This document shows positions 10,118 through 21,451 of a stretch of 64,000 nucleotides of DNA, one piece after another. The position numbers were made by a program, and so were the translations under genes. Source of the DNA: Hyposmocoma kahamanoa (taxonomy: Eukaryota > Arthropoda > Insecta > Lepidoptera > Cosmopterigidae); assembly GCF_003589595.1 (NCBI RefSeq), contig NW_020656077.1, positions 8,554,690 to 8,618,689 on the forward strand, given 5' to 3'. Below the pieces are notes generated by a model. It saw nothing but the letters and a program-made list of their open reading frames with translations. It did not search any database and was not told where the DNA came from. Positions within the stretch are counted from its first letter, which is position 1; each line of letters starts with the position of its first letter.

Positions 10118-12660
10118 TTATAAAAAATAAGTGCGCATTTGATCTCCAACCCACCTGATGAAAAGTGACGATGAGGTCGAGGATGTAGAATGCATACCTA
10201 AATAATACCTATTCACTCTCGTCTTGAAAAGGTCCAAGTTATAGCGTTCGGGGAACAAGTCTGCAGGCAGGGAATTCCACTCCATAGCCATTCGCCATAT
10301 AAATGTGGAAGCGTAACGCTTCGTATGAATACGGAGAATATCCACAACATAGGGGTGGATCCCCGCCCACGTCTAGTCTCTCGATGATGGAAAGGGGAAG
10401 GCGGAATCAAATTATGCAATTCCATCGCACACTCTCCGTGATATATCCTGTAGAATAGCGATAAGCTGGCAACTCTACGGCGGTGTTCAAGGCTCTGCAG
10501 CTTCTACTCTACTAGTTACGAGTCATCTATAAGCCTCTTAACATGCTTGTCTATTGAATCCAAGGTTGCCAGTTGGTATTTAGCAGCGCCATCCCATAAA
10601 TGGCAACAGTACTCCATACACGACCGGACTTGTGCTTGGTACAGCTGAAGCAACTGTCCCGGTGTGAAGCATCGCCTTACCTTGGAAAGGATGCCAAGCT
10701 TCTTGGCTGCATTTTTGGCCACGGATTCAATGTAACTGCCGAAGTTCAAATTGGACGACAGATCCATTCCAAGTAGGTGAAGACGGTCGGCTATCGGTGT
10801 GGATATATCACGAAAAGTCGGAGTCAGATGAAAGGGATTTCGTTTAGTGGAGAAAAGACACGCCTGCGTTTTGGTAGCATTAAATTTGACAAGATTGACA
10901 TCACCCCAATCGGAGACTGCCTTAAGTGTCAAATTCAAACGACTAACCATGGACTCTCGACAAGACTGGATTTCTTCTCCACTGACCCTTGCATTGGTCA
11001 AATACCTGTCCACAACTGTGCTGTCATCAGCATACCCAAAAGTACCTGGAATCAACATATCGTTTATATGCAGCAGAAAGAGGGTTGTGTACAGTACAGA
11101 ACCCTGAGGAACTCCGGTAGCTATCGCCCTTACGAATGAACCTGCCTTACGAATGAGTAGTAACGTTTATTCAATGTGACGATTTCGTGTGCAATTTGCT
11201 TAAATCTGCCGACCACTAACCAAAACGCGGCTAAATGACAAATAACCGTTTTAAATGGCAATAATCTCAGTACAGAGACTTACGTATGTTCGGAAGAGTA
11301 ACCTTACAAGACCACTCGAATCGAACGTTCACTCAAGAAATCCGAAATCCAATTGCAAAGGTCAGTGGGAAGCCCATAAGAGGGAAGCTTGCTTAAAAAG
11401 CTTGCATGCCAGACCCTGTCAAAGGCTTTACAAATGTCTAAAGACACTGCTTCGCCATGCTCTTCTATAGCCTCGCTCCATAAGTGAGAGGCATACACAA
11501 GAAGATCCCCAGTAGATCGCCCTCTTCGGAATCCGTATTGGCGATCACTGAGGAGATCGTTGTCTTCAAGATACGATAGGAGACGGTTGTTAAGTATACG
11601 TTCCACAGTCTTGCAGAGTATGGAAGTGACCGAGATAGGTCTAGAGTTGACAGGGTCAGCTCTGCTGCTCCTTTTTAGGCACTGGTTGCACATTTGCAAG
11701 CTTCCACGACCTGGGAACTATGCCAGTCTCAAGCGAGAGGCGATACAGGCGTATGAGAATAGGGGACAACTCAGGCGCACAGTTACGCAGGACTATTGCT
11801 GGAATTCCATCTGGCCCGCTAGCTTTATGCACGTCTAGACTTCGCAGAGTTCTGAGTACCTCTTTTTGGCGTATGCGAACTGGCGCCATAGTGCATCCAG
11901 TCTGAGGTAAAGAAGGTCGTAGGTATCCTGCGGCATCCAGACGCGTACTCTCTGCAAAGAGTGAGGCGAAGAGGTTCGCCGTCTCTTCCGCAGTATGGGC
12001 CAGCGAGCCGTATGGCCTCAGCAGAGATGGTAATGAGTGGCTACTAAAGTTTTTTTCGACTGCTTTGGCCAGGGACCAAAAGGACTTGCTGTCTGCTGGA
12101 AAAGAGGCATGCTTGGCCCCTATCCAGCCGAACTTGGCCCTGCGTATCACACTTTTGCTCCTCTTGGCAGCTTTATTATAGGCTTTCTTCAGATTCCGAG
12201 TATTCGGAGCTTTGCGCAGTCGAGCATCTGCCCAAGCCTGGTACGCTAAGCCATAGACGAGGGGTCCATTACGTACATCGAAGTATGGTATATAATACTC
12301 CACGCCCAATCGCAAGACCTCAACTCAGCATCAGCACAGCTCTACGAACCTCCTGAAGAGAAGCAAACCTGCCAGGGATATGAAGCAAAAAAGTGGCGCA
12401 TTTCGTCCCAATCTGCTAACCTATATCGCCACACCCGTCTCGTACCACTGGGGCCCTGATCGGGTGGGCAGTATACGGATACAGCTTTCACCAGACAGTG
12501 GTCAGAGGTACCCAATGGTGCATCCACAACCACCGAGTATCGGTCTGGATCAGTTGTTAGCAGTAGGTCCAAGCATTGAGAAGAGGCATCCTAGTGGCGC
12601 CACTGGCAAGCTGGGATAGGCTTAGAGTTAATGCAAGTTTACGCGTCTCTCTCCCAGCGT
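10118..12660 (-). mobile_element. CR1-group non-LTR retrotransposon, degraded
   Basis: A 2.5-kb GC-richer minus-strand element. In order on that strand: endonuclease C-terminus at 12342-12572 (LLTTDPDRYSVVV; conserved GTSDHCLV); linker and RT start at 11656-12315 (DVHKASGPDGIPAIVLRNC); RT at 11304-11699 (NSRPISVTSILCKTVERILN, GFRRGRSTGDLL, DICKAFDRVWH); GVPQGSVL at about 11094-11120; FGYADDS and the rest of the palm/thumb at 10516-11058; C-terminal tail at 10118-10345 (TKRYASTFIWRMAMEWNSLP). It ends with a 'catcaggtgggtt' block and an A-run, a CR1-type 3' end. Frame changes at about 11680, 11300 and 10500, and about 150 bp of foreign sequence between 11140 and 11300, make it non-functional. 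The N-terminal endonuclease half is missing. Confidence 0.88.
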
Positions 12661-13381
12661 GATCGGTCTTCTGGTATGGGAACAAACATTCTTGATGGTG
12701 TGCATTAAAGTCCGCCAGAATGGCTAGTTGCGCTGCTGGGTACGCTGAATCTCATCAGACGTCTCGCTCAGATGTTGGAACAGCTTGGTTAATCCATTTT
12801 AAACAAAAACTAAACAAACAAGCCACTGTCCTGACCATAGACGGTTTAGTGACGGCCAATTGTAATGCAAACTAAAAATCGATTAAGTAATTGAATGAAT
12901 CGATTTGTTTAATTGAGTCACACTGGCGGTTTTTCTTACACGAATTGGAAAAATACATAAGCTATAAAAGCATATATTTAAAATTTCCGAAATCTTATAA
13001 AGAAGTTTTAAAAGAAATCTAGGATTTAAGATTTCTTTAAATCTTTACACTTATATACTCGTTCAATTGCGATTGAAATTTTCGATAAGTACCAATCGAT
13101 TACAAAAACTTTAATTAAATGAACGGAATGTTTTTTCGTTCAGCACTATGCAACCATAGACAAGTCATAGAAGTATAGATGAACAATAACCTCACTTTTG
13201 AACTACCATTTTTCAAATACGATTTAACGACGCTATTCAAATGAATATTGTTGGAAAAAGGGATGAGATATCAAGTCGAAATCTTCGAAATATATATGTG
13301 AAAGTGTCATTTATTCGATTTATGGAGTGATTGCTTTAGAATTTTAACCAAACAGGTTTGTTGACATTTTACACAATCTCG
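12661..13381. other. Intergenic, no features recognised
   Basis: About 0.7 kb. The first 120 bp may be diverged endonuclease of the neighbouring LINE (GC-richer). The rest is AT-rich without an open frame or repeat that I can place. Confidence 0.4.
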
Positions 13382-13506
13382 CGACTTTAAATAACGATTC
13401 AAACGCGCGACTGCGTTGTTGTAATCCTTTATAAATCACAAGTATAGCGATGCAATCGCGCGTCTGTAACGATATAGTCGCGCGCTTACATCGTTACTTA
13501 AAGTCG
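13382..13506. mobile_element. Short foldback MITE (125 bp)
   Basis: Terminal inverted repeats of 31 bp (13382-13412 and 13476-13506) with four mismatches: outer cgactttaa, inner cgcgcgact. Only about 63 bp separates the arms. No clear target duplication, so the superfamily is undetermined. A CpG-rich stretch continues to about 13600. Confidence 0.7.
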
Positions 13507-14045
13507 AGCGTGTGTGTAAAGGTCGACGTTTACTGCGTCGTATTTGCATCACTGCTACATGTCGCCGTGTATAAACGCTCTGCGCGTCTCGCTTTTACTC
13601 CTGTTCTATGAATCTCGTGCATTTGTTGACACGATTGGTACAGTAACGTTAAATACGCTTGGCAAAATCCGAAATATGAAACAGCGATGCTACAACGAAA
13701 CGTTTCCTATCTATGACGGGCTAGAAACGCTAGAAATCAGAATAAGCAAATAATAAACTATAAGTATTCTATTTATGTTGTAAGGGTTAAATAAAGTTAT
13801 AATTAAATTTAGGGTAGCCTGGTCTAAGATGACGCATCCGATAAGAGTACCTAAGCAATGTAGATTGCCGAGAAGTTATTTACATCAAGCAACTAAGTTC
13901 AGTGTCATTTTGTAGTGTTAGGAAGTGGAGATTGTTGTGCGGAAAAATTTTGAGAAATTATTGAAAACCAAGAAACTGACTCTGAATATTTTGATGTATT
14001 TGCATAAAACTTTTTGGTATTTTCAAATTGTTACTGAGACTAAAC
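13507..14045. other. Intergenic, no gene supported
   Basis: Short open frames only. No homology recognised and no splice-bounded coding pattern. Confidence 0.4.
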
Positions 14046-14059
14046 TAAGCATATTTTTA

Positions 14060-14420
14060 ACCGACATCAAAAAAGGAGGAGGTTCTCAATTCGACTGCAT
14101 GTTCTTTCTTTTTTTTTGTTTGAAGAAAATCATCCACCTCGAAGGGTGGCTGTTCACGCATGAAGATTCATTTTCATAAATAGCGCCTAACATTAATTTA
14201 GAAGCAATTACTTTAATGGTTGATTTTTCTATTTCTCCAATTCAAGGCGTTTTTCTCTCAATATACTTTGAGTAGTGAGAACCGATTTTTATTATCTCCA
14301 GTGTCAAGTCCTGCATAGTGGCGAACTAGGGGATATTTCAATAAAACTTAGCAAATAGACGTAATTCCACGTACTTTTGAGGTCGGTTTTTTTAGTACTC
14401 TCTACTGAGATTATTTAAAA
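14060..14420 (+). repeat. Dispersed 'gacttcaaaaaaggagg' repeat, copy 1
   Basis: Contains 'accgacatcaaaaaaggagg', 'aggttctcaattcgactg', then 'ccacctcgaagg' and 'cgaactaggggat'. Diverged relatives with the same order of blocks lie at 29047-29190 (plus), 55855-55965 (minus) and 63222-63290 (plus). This is a widespread lepidopteran repeat type. There is no coding capacity here. Confidence 0.65.
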
Positions 14421-14894
14421 CTGATTTTGTATGAAATCGCCCAAAAACTCGTCTAGAGGTCAAACTGCAAACGACTCTGGTCTGGTTTTATTCTGAAATG
14501 GCTGAAGTGTGCAAGAGTACGCAACTCGACGTGTTGCAAGAGTACGCGCGTAGTGTCACACCATTTTTATTACAATAGTGTACTTCTGAATAAAATTTCT
14601 ATCGCTATGCCTCTTTGTGAATCAATTGAAATCTTTTGCGAGAGTCTAGTATTTTTAAAGGTTAACAGACCTGAGGCATGTGCTCGTGCGTGACTGTCTG
14701 ATATATCGGCTGCAAGTACACCTGAAGCACCACCACCACTCTAACTGAGGTATGTCCATGCCACAAGTAGACTCTTCTCAGCTCTCCATTAGCAAAGCCC
14801 CATGCATGCATACCGACATAAAAAATCACATTACCAGCAAGTTATGGAGGTGATTCGTAAGGGTACGCAAACCCCATTTTGCACTTTTTTATCA

Positions 14895-15013
14895 ATCACT
14901 AGGGAAACCCTGTGTCGCGGGTGCCATGGACACACACACATAGACAACCACAAATTACACCCAAACTCACGAGAGAAATAAATGTAAGTTAAGTTCTGCC
15001 ACGGAGGCAGTTA
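14895..15013 (-). mobile_element. SINE-1 fragment with deleted tRNA head
   Basis: The body matches SINE-1 ('ctagggaaaccctgtgtcgc', 'gtgccatggacacacac', 'actcacgagagaaataaatg') but jumps directly to 'gccacggaggcagtt'. Most of the tRNA-like head, including box B, is deleted. Confidence 0.8.
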
Positions 15014-15638
15014 AATATAACTACTTTTCACGTTAGTAAGAGTCAGATAAGTAGACTGTAAAATAAAACAATAGCTGATTTTCTAACAATTTTTGTTTTC
15101 ATTGTACACGGTCTCAAACCTTAAGTACGTGGTCTTAAACCAGGCTACCCTGTATGTTACAAGAAAATAACAGATTAGAATTATTTTTGTAGGAATTATA
15201 CAAATTGTTTTTCGGCGGTATCTCATTTGGGTAACGAAAACGAAAAGCGAGCACATTAAAATCGTACAGATAAATGAAGTTATTGTATTCAATTCTAATT
15301 TTAGTAGAAAATACAAGGAATTTTGTACAGTGGAGCACAAACATGTCAAAATGTTATAAATACTTAATATACACTCGCCGTAAATTTTATGAATGTCCCA
15401 TATATTTTCTTAAAACCAAGTAGGCTGCTCTATATGTGATGTGTTAAGGAGCAGAATACCCTTTGACACGTCAGTATGAGTTTCTGTCTTCTACAAACGT
15501 TATGCTGTATTGAATTGATATTTAATTATTTGTTGTGGAACACTGCGCTAGTTTGTTAAAATTGTGACGAAATACCTTCCTAGATTTCTCATAGATGGCG
15601 CTACGGCTAAAATCCATTGAAAACCAAATACAAAAAAC

Positions 15639-15870
15639 CATTGACTTACAATTATATGGACGTCGGGTCCGCGCTAAAAAGTGTCCGCTTGTACTTGTAA
15701 GGCGCTAAAATCGTATACAGAGCGCCAAACTCCGCTTTAGTCTTCATTTGTTCTACTGACAGCGCGATACTGCGATCACATTACAATTTAAATTTCGAAT
15801 AGGTTGACTTGGGACATTTTTTTCGTGGTTTTTGTATTAGACCCGTCGTCCATTTATTTGTAAGTCAATG
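15639..15870 (+). mobile_element. Family A MITE, copy 1 (short subfamily)
   Basis: Ends cattgacttacaa ... ttgtaagtcaatg, with an exact 8-bp target duplication caaaaaac at 15631-15638 and 15871-15878. It is 232 bp, the shorter subfamily (lacks the 'gcaagcaaaattagacagta' block found in the 286-bp form). The termini extend to a roughly 31-bp imperfect inverted repeat (gacgtcgggtc at left, gacccgtcgtc at right). No coding capacity. Confidence 0.95.
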
Positions 15871-15934
15871 CAAAAAACCGACAACCCTTGTTATCGTTTT
15901 TTTTTTCGGTTTCGTGAGGTCCGCTAGTTCGTTC

Positions 15935-16018
15935 CGTGTGGTTTAGTTGGCATAGCGTCTGCCACGGTTTGCTAGAAGACTTCGGTTCGAATCCGGCCGG
16001 ATCGAAGGAATTTTTTGT
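15935..16018 (+). mobile_element. tRNA-like SINE head / tRNA pseudogene
   Basis: Box A-like 'tggtttagttggcatagcg' and box B 'ggttcgaatccgg' at tRNA spacing, but the flanks do not form an acceptor stem and a T-rich tail follows. More likely a SINE head than a working tRNA gene. Confidence 0.5.
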
Positions 16019-16124
16019 AAGTGTTCGATCGTTATATTAATATTTTTTTCTATGGAAACAGTAAACTTACTGAGACAATAACAAAGTGACGTGTCTATCT
16101 ATGTAGTGACGTATATCTAGGAAG

Positions 16125-16610
16125 ATGTAATCAGTGTTGGCGTTGTAAAAGCGTTAAGGTATACAGTGTTGGTATCCAACTTACTAAGCATGGCCACAAA
16201 GATTCGTGTCCACAAAACTGTAATTAGGCCAATCTTAATGTATCGGTGTGAAACATTGACACTAGCTCTGAAGGAGGAACGTACATTATTCGTGGCGGAA
16301 CGGAAGACATTCCAAAGAATTCTGAGACCAATCAAAGGAGAATAGGGGAAAAAGAGGGCAAGATCCAATACCAAGATCGAAGAGCTTGTGTCTGAGCTGA
16401 AAATAGCCGGGGGAATACAATTCATTCGACTTCCCTGACACGTGGAAAGAATAGGACAGAATTGAGCCACTAACAGAACGTATTTGGGGCTACCAGGACA
16501 TGGACCAGTGAGGCGTCTGAAATGTCGGTGGATTTATGGAGTTGTCAACGACCTGAAGTAGCTTAATGTACCCGAATGGTCGGAAGTAATAATAATAATA
16601 ATAATAACGC
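16125..16610 (+). mobile_element. RTE-like non-LTR fragment (RT C-terminus)
   Basis: The plus-strand translation reads NLLSMATKIRVHKTVIRPILMY, then CETLTLALKEERTLFVAERK, then, after stops, a GPVRRLKCRWIYGVVNDLK-like tail and LNVPEWSE. This is the post-palm C-terminal region of RTE-type ORFs. At least three in-frame stops. It ends in a (taa)n run. The minus-strand open frame here is a shadow. A related fragment lies at 36040-36365. Confidence 0.75.
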
Positions 16611-16619
16611 ACAAAACCG

Positions 16620-17045
16620 AAAGAAAGTATCGGAAGCCAAGACCCACTTCGGGTTGTGACTATGCGACCTCCTTCATTGTCATCTCACCTTTTATCACCC
16701 TCTTTTCTGGCTCCTGGCCACTTACTCTTGAATAGTTCTATAATTCCTTTTCTATCCGTAATCACTGCCATCCAAATTCTTAAACCGAGAAAACGTGCTC
16801 ATGGAATATCCTCATTTAAAACTCTAACTTCACGTGATATACTTCTTTTTCATCATTAGAATACGTAGGTATATACATATGTAGGCCCTCTTGAGGTAAA
16901 TGGGCTGTTCATAAGACTGTTTAGGGAGTGTTTTACACTGTTGTACCTTTTTATATCCTAGTATTTTTGTTACAGCCTTTTGTTCTTTTATTTTCTTCAT
17001 CTAATAAATTCCTTAGGACCGAGCCCTTATTTTACTTTCACTAAG
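16620..17045 (+). repeat. Dispersed repeat F, copy 1 (LINE-type tail)
   Basis: Contains a 67-codon frame (16656-16859, ending TSRDILLFHH) that resembles the C-terminal tail of lepidopteran LINE ORFs, then 'ggagtgttttacactgttgt' and 'ctaataaattcctta'. Related sequence lies at 17960-18255 (minus) and 54480-55110. Assignment to a LINE is from recall, not from a visible RT. Confidence 0.55.
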
Positions 17046-17955
17046 GCTAGGCCATAGGGTTGTTGAGCCAGTGAAGTATGTAAGTATAGTAATCTCCTAG
17101 TTGGGTTGACGCTGATGCGCTCGAAGAGGCCTAATGTAGCCAATCTTTGAGGCGAGTCCTCGTGCACTTTGAGGCCACGTGAGTACACTGCCAACGGAAT
17201 TATAGCGGGTCTTTATCTTGTCGCGTCCACGCTGCTCTTTAAACTCGTGGACTTGCCTGTTTACAATCCCAGATACGAAAAGTTACATTTTTAGTAAACC
17301 GACAAAATAAATATAAAAAAGTAACGTGAGAAATAAAACTTGCGTAAACCGAAATACGTGAATTTCAGGATAAGAAAAAATATCTACTTACTCAAAATGA
17401 GACTAACTTTATTTGGGCTAGTTCTGCCCAAAGTATACAGTCCTTACTCAAAAATATGAAATTATTTCTTCCCTTTTATTTTTAAATGTATTTGGCCAGT
17501 ATGCGCGCTATCCGTCGACCAAAAAAAGACACGCGCAATTGATGCTGTTTTTCCGATTTTTGGTTCGGACACTTTGAAGCGCTGACTGACGTCCAATCGT
17601 TGTGAAGTCAATACCTATAATAGTATCATACTATAGTCTGTTTTTTTTGAAGACGCGGAGTAAAATGACGTTTGAGGGTTGCCAGTTTTCATAAAATTTT
17701 AAAAAGTCATATAGTTGTTGTCAACAGTTTTATCGATACATTGTGAAAGAAAGAAAGATTTTTTTTTTTTTGTTTCTTACTGTGTATTTTTGTGTTATGG
17801 CGTTTTGTAATAAATGGTTTCTATTCTATTCTAATTGTGAAACATTCACAACGACGTTTTATATTATGATTACTAATGGTGTTACTGCCTTCATCATTCT
17901 TAGGAGGATTAGATTATCTAAATTGACATAAAATGAAAAACTTTAAAATACGTCT
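17046..17955. other. Intergenic, no features recognised
   Basis: About 0.9 kb with only short open frames. Confidence 0.5.
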
Positions 17956-17959
17956 CCTC

Positions 17960-18255
17960 TTTGTATTTTTAATAGTTCTGAAAGGGTTGCAACCCTAACA
18001 AGCCGTGACCAGGTGCACGGCAGCACAACAGAAAACTCCAGGTCCACATATTTATTTAAAGTCGGTTAAAGAGAAGAAAAGGTAACAAAGAAGGCTGTAA
18101 CAATAAAAGGTATATATACAAAACAGGTGTATTATTACAAAACACTACACTTCGTAACTTGATGAATAAGATATCAAGTAGACACTTACCCGAAAATGGC
18201 CAGGAACCGGAGAAAGGTGATAAAAAGGTGGGATGACGACGTACGGAGGTCACAC
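17960..18255 (-). repeat. Dispersed repeat F, copy 2
   Basis: Reverse-oriented: 'gaaagggttgcaaccctaac', 'agccgtgaccaggt', then 'ggccaggaaccggagaaagg' and 'ggtgggatgacgac' match the repeat F blocks at 16680 and 55060-55100. Confidence 0.55.
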
Positions 18256-18668
18256 CGGCACAGTTCTAAATGCAGTGTATGTATGTATGAACTAACAAAG
18301 ATTGACAATTCAAATGAACCTCAAATGTACCCAGAAATTGGACGCATAATCGGCCGATGATGATCCGAATGAAACAAATTCAGCTCTTTATTGCATAAGC
18401 GTAACTTACATTCGGTCGATAGTCGATAGAATATTTTCGACTGCAATCACTAGCTGCTTGTAAGCGGGCGACACTTTTGTGCAATAAACTGTCATATTAC
18501 ACTATGTGGAAAAAAGGAGACTATAGAAAATAACCTATAATTATTATAAGTTATTGTTCTTAGCCCTAGGACAATTCTCATTAACAACCCATTCTCCAAC
18601 AGTTGTATTTTTTAAGTTCTTTTTATTAAATGACAGGTTTATAAATGTAGAATATATAGAGGAGGTAC

Positions 18669-19278
18669 CTTAGAATAATAACGCATAGAAACCTAGTCCG
18701 CACACGCTAAGTGAGGCAAATTGAAGCGCTCCCAAAGGGCCTACATGAGCGGGCGGGCCGTCAGTGCTCAAGGTCAACTTGCACCGCGAACAGCTCAAGA
18801 ATTTTAGCTAAAAATGACGAAATGTGCGGTAAATGAGTGTAAAAATACGTCAGACAAACATAAAATACTAACATCACATTCCACAAAGAAGTAACGCGTT
18901 TCAACTTGTATTTTTATATAAACATTCACTAAAACCGAAAATTAACATACTACTAAAACTAGCCTACATGAATTTGATTTTTGCCTCACTTGTGACAGTT
19001 CGTTTGATATGAAACTATCATTCTATACATTGACTTACAATTATATGGACGTCGGGTCCGCGCTAAAAAGTGTCCGCACTTGTAAGGCGCTAAAATCGTA
19101 TACAGAGCGCCAAACTTCGCTTTAGTCTTCATTTGTTCGACTGACAGCGCGATACTGCGATGACATTACAATTTAAATTTCGAATAGGTTGACTTGGGAC
19201 ATATTTTTCGTGGTTTTTGTATTAGACCCGTCGTCCATTTATTTGTAAGTCAATGATTCTATACGTTATTATTCTAAG
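18669..19278 (+). mobile_element. Family B MITE, copy 2, interrupted by family A
   Basis: Complete element: cttagaataataacgcatag at the left, mirrored at the right end (partly altered next to the nested insertion), with a 9-bp direct repeat aggaggtac outside (18660-18668 and 19279-19287). Subterminal motifs aagtgaggcaaa and tttgcctcactt are inverted. From 18814 it encodes Met-Thr-Lys-Cys-Ala-Val-Asn-Glu-Cys, the start of a THAP zinc finger, disrupted here by a small deletion after Lys-His-Lys. A 228-bp family A MITE sits at 19028-19255. Without it the element is about 374 bp. The target-site length and THAP start indicate a P-superfamily deletion derivative. Confidence 0.92.
19028..19255 (+). 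mobile_element. Family A MITE, copy 2, nested in family B
   Basis: Short-subfamily copy with an exact 8-bp duplication attctata (19020-19027 and 19256-19263) derived from the family B terminus. Insertion into B proves A moved after B. Confidence 0.95.
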
Positions 19279-19365
19279 AGGAGGTACATAAATCTAAAGA
19301 ATATATATAGTTTGTATATCAACAGTCTTTGGAGTGACCCAGCGGTTACGAGTAGCACTGTTTAG

Positions 19366-19590
19366 TAACGGTAGAGCTACTTGCGAAAAAGTTCGTCTAG
19401 GGAAGGTGGCAACCTTACCTATTCCCACCGCCAATCACTAATGTGACCATTGTTCCGTATCGGTTTTGAAGGGTAAAGGTGAAAGGGCACGTGAGACTGA
19501 TGCAAAGGCAGTGCCCCTCAGATTTTTGCGATGTAAAGCTCTGTGCTACACTGCAACTGTTCTGGATAGGCGTGTCGCTTACATCGATTG
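19366..19590 (+). repeat. R330 repeat, diverged
   Basis: Contains gtagagctacttgcgaaaa, 'ttcgtctagggaaggtggca' and 'gcagtgcccctcagatttttg'. Internal parts are deleted and the tail is lost. Confidence 0.65.
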
Positions 19591-19638
19591 CAGTTGAATA
19601 AAAACTTACGTAAAAATTTAGAAATTGTTGTGAATACG

Positions 19639-19870
19639 AGTACGTTGTATAAGGGAGCAGTATAGTAGCCGTAGAGCGTCTTGGGAAAAGTATGGACACC
19701 TTATCTATTTCTACCGCCAAGCAGTAATGTCAGCATTAGTTTGTTGCAGTTTTGAAGGGTAAGGGTGCTGGTGAAATTACAAGCACATGGGACTTGTCAA
19801 CTTATGTCTAAGGGTGACGGGCGCAGTGGCAGTGCGCCTCAGATCTTAGCAAAATACTGCAACTGTTATA
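19639..19870 (+). repeat. R330 repeat, 5' two thirds
   Basis: Starts with 'gagtacgttgtataag' as at 3884, then the cagtaatg/cattag hairpin region, 'gggtaagggtgctggtgaaa' and 'gggcgcagtggcagtgc'. It stops near 'actgcaactgttat'. Confidence 0.75.
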
Positions 19871-19944
19871 TTTATAAAAAAAATTGTAGGCTAATTAAAG
19901 AGAAATGTTATTTTTTTAAATATCGTTCATAGCACTAACATCGA

Positions 19945-20255
19945 CATTTTTTGGTAGCCCTGGTATTCATAATACCACATACTAGTATAGTCGTTGGCAC
20001 GTTATTACAACCAAGATGCTGGAATAAATGTATTGTAGATTATATGAAATCAATTGGATTTCAACAAAGTCAAACAGATCCTTGCATGTTTATCAGAAAA
20101 AGAGCACAGAATAAAATCATCTTAGTATTATATGTTGACGATTGTCTGATAGCTGCAACACATCAAACGAATGCAGATAAGTTTATATCAGAGCTGAAGC
20201 GAAGGTTTAAGATAACCACAAAGATAACCACAAAGATAACCACATATACGCTACC
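19945..20255 (+). mobile_element. Copia-type LTR retrotransposon RT fragment
   Basis: The plus-strand frame reads RCWNKCIVDYMKSIGFQQSQ, then DPCMFIRK, then IILVLYVDDCLIAAT and FISELKRRFKIT. This is the Copia RT palm with the YVDD catalytic box. The upstream Pol, RNase H, Gag and LTRs are absent. The end is scrambled by a 12-bp tandem repeat (about three units of ataaccacaaag, 20213-20246). Dead fragment. Confidence 0.88.
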
Positions 20256-20494
20256 TTTATGGTATTTGTGATTGCACTTTAAGACAATACAATTTCTATC
20301 CGAGAATAAACTCTTGCTCGCAAATTGAAAATAGCAACGTCAATTATTATCTAGTCCAATGATTTCCAAAGTGGAATATATCAACCCCCAGGGGTCCACT
20401 CCCACCTGAGACTAGGTCTGTGACAAGCAAAACAAAATAAAAAGACGTAATAAATGAAATTAAAATATAAAAAAAAAATGCTTTACGTAATATA

Positions 20495-21130
20495 CTTCTT
20501 AGACTATGCTGATTCCTGCTATTTGGAAGCTACTGAAGAGCTGCTAAATTAGCTTGAACGACTGCACAACCTATGTATAAGGTTCATCTTTGGGCTTGGA
20601 AATACACATTTCCGCAGGAATTTGCATATTGTGTCCATTCTTTATATATTTTACATAACCCTGTATCTCCCGGGAACCTGAAAGAGCGTTTCAGCTTTCT
20701 TAGGTCCCAGAATAAATACTGTCGCTCTCTTGTCAGGTCCCTGTCATCCGGTTTCTATTCTCATTCCTTCAATGTTCATGCAGTCAGGCTTTGGAATGCA
20801 CTTCCAATTACTGTTCACAAAAGTAAATCGTTAGCTATTTTTAAAGTGAGAGTTAAAGAGCATTATTTATCTACTATTCCATCCATATCTATATTACATA
20901 ATATGTATTTATGTAATTTATAACAATTTAATATTGTTATATTATTTTTATGTTACATTTTTTTGTGTTTTGTTGTGCACGTATGCCCGTTCTTTTAGTT
21001 ACAGTGTCATGTATTTAGGTCTGCAGGAAGAAATTTCTATTAGAAATAAGCAGAACCTTTTGTTTTAATTTTCCTTGTATTTTTTGTGACTTGTTGTAAT
21101 TTTCCTGTACAATAAACTATCAAAGAAATA
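20495..21130 (+). mobile_element. Non-LTR retrotransposon C-terminus and 3' UTR
   Basis: Starts gctgattcctgctatttgg. It encodes LHNPVSPGNLKERFSFLRSQ, then SFNVHAVRLWNALPITVHKS and FKVRVKEHYLS, a LINE ORF2 C-terminal tail. The 3' UTR includes 'gcccgttcttttagttacag', 'ggaagaaatttctatta' and 'gtacaataaacta'. Matching copies: 29245-29520 (plus) and 63305-63945 (minus). Confidence 0.8.
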
Positions 21131-21451
21131 AAATAAAAAAAGATAAAAAGCAAAAAAACTAAATATAACGACTACAAAAGTTGTACCGTCATGTATGTAC
21201 ATAATTGAGCCCTGATTGATTTTCAATGAGCCCTGAATTGAACTTCGATTGTAAAACAAAAAACTGAAAATAAAGCCAGTGTCCCTACCGCTCGACCCGC
21301 ACAATAGAACCGTTTTAATACGGGAAACATTAGAGCATCGACTCTTATTACGAAGAGAACGAGAGAAATACTAATTTAGTCAGCTCGTGAATAAAATTTT
21401 GGGTTTCCATAAATACAATAATACACATTGCTCAGATTAGTAACCTATGTA

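Noticed and set aside
15935..16018. Functional tRNA gene
   Set aside because: Box A and B are present, but the acceptor stem cannot pair and a SINE-like T-rich tail follows.
16117..16470. 117-codon minus-strand open frame
   Set aside because: Antisense shadow of an RTE-like RT tail on the plus strand.
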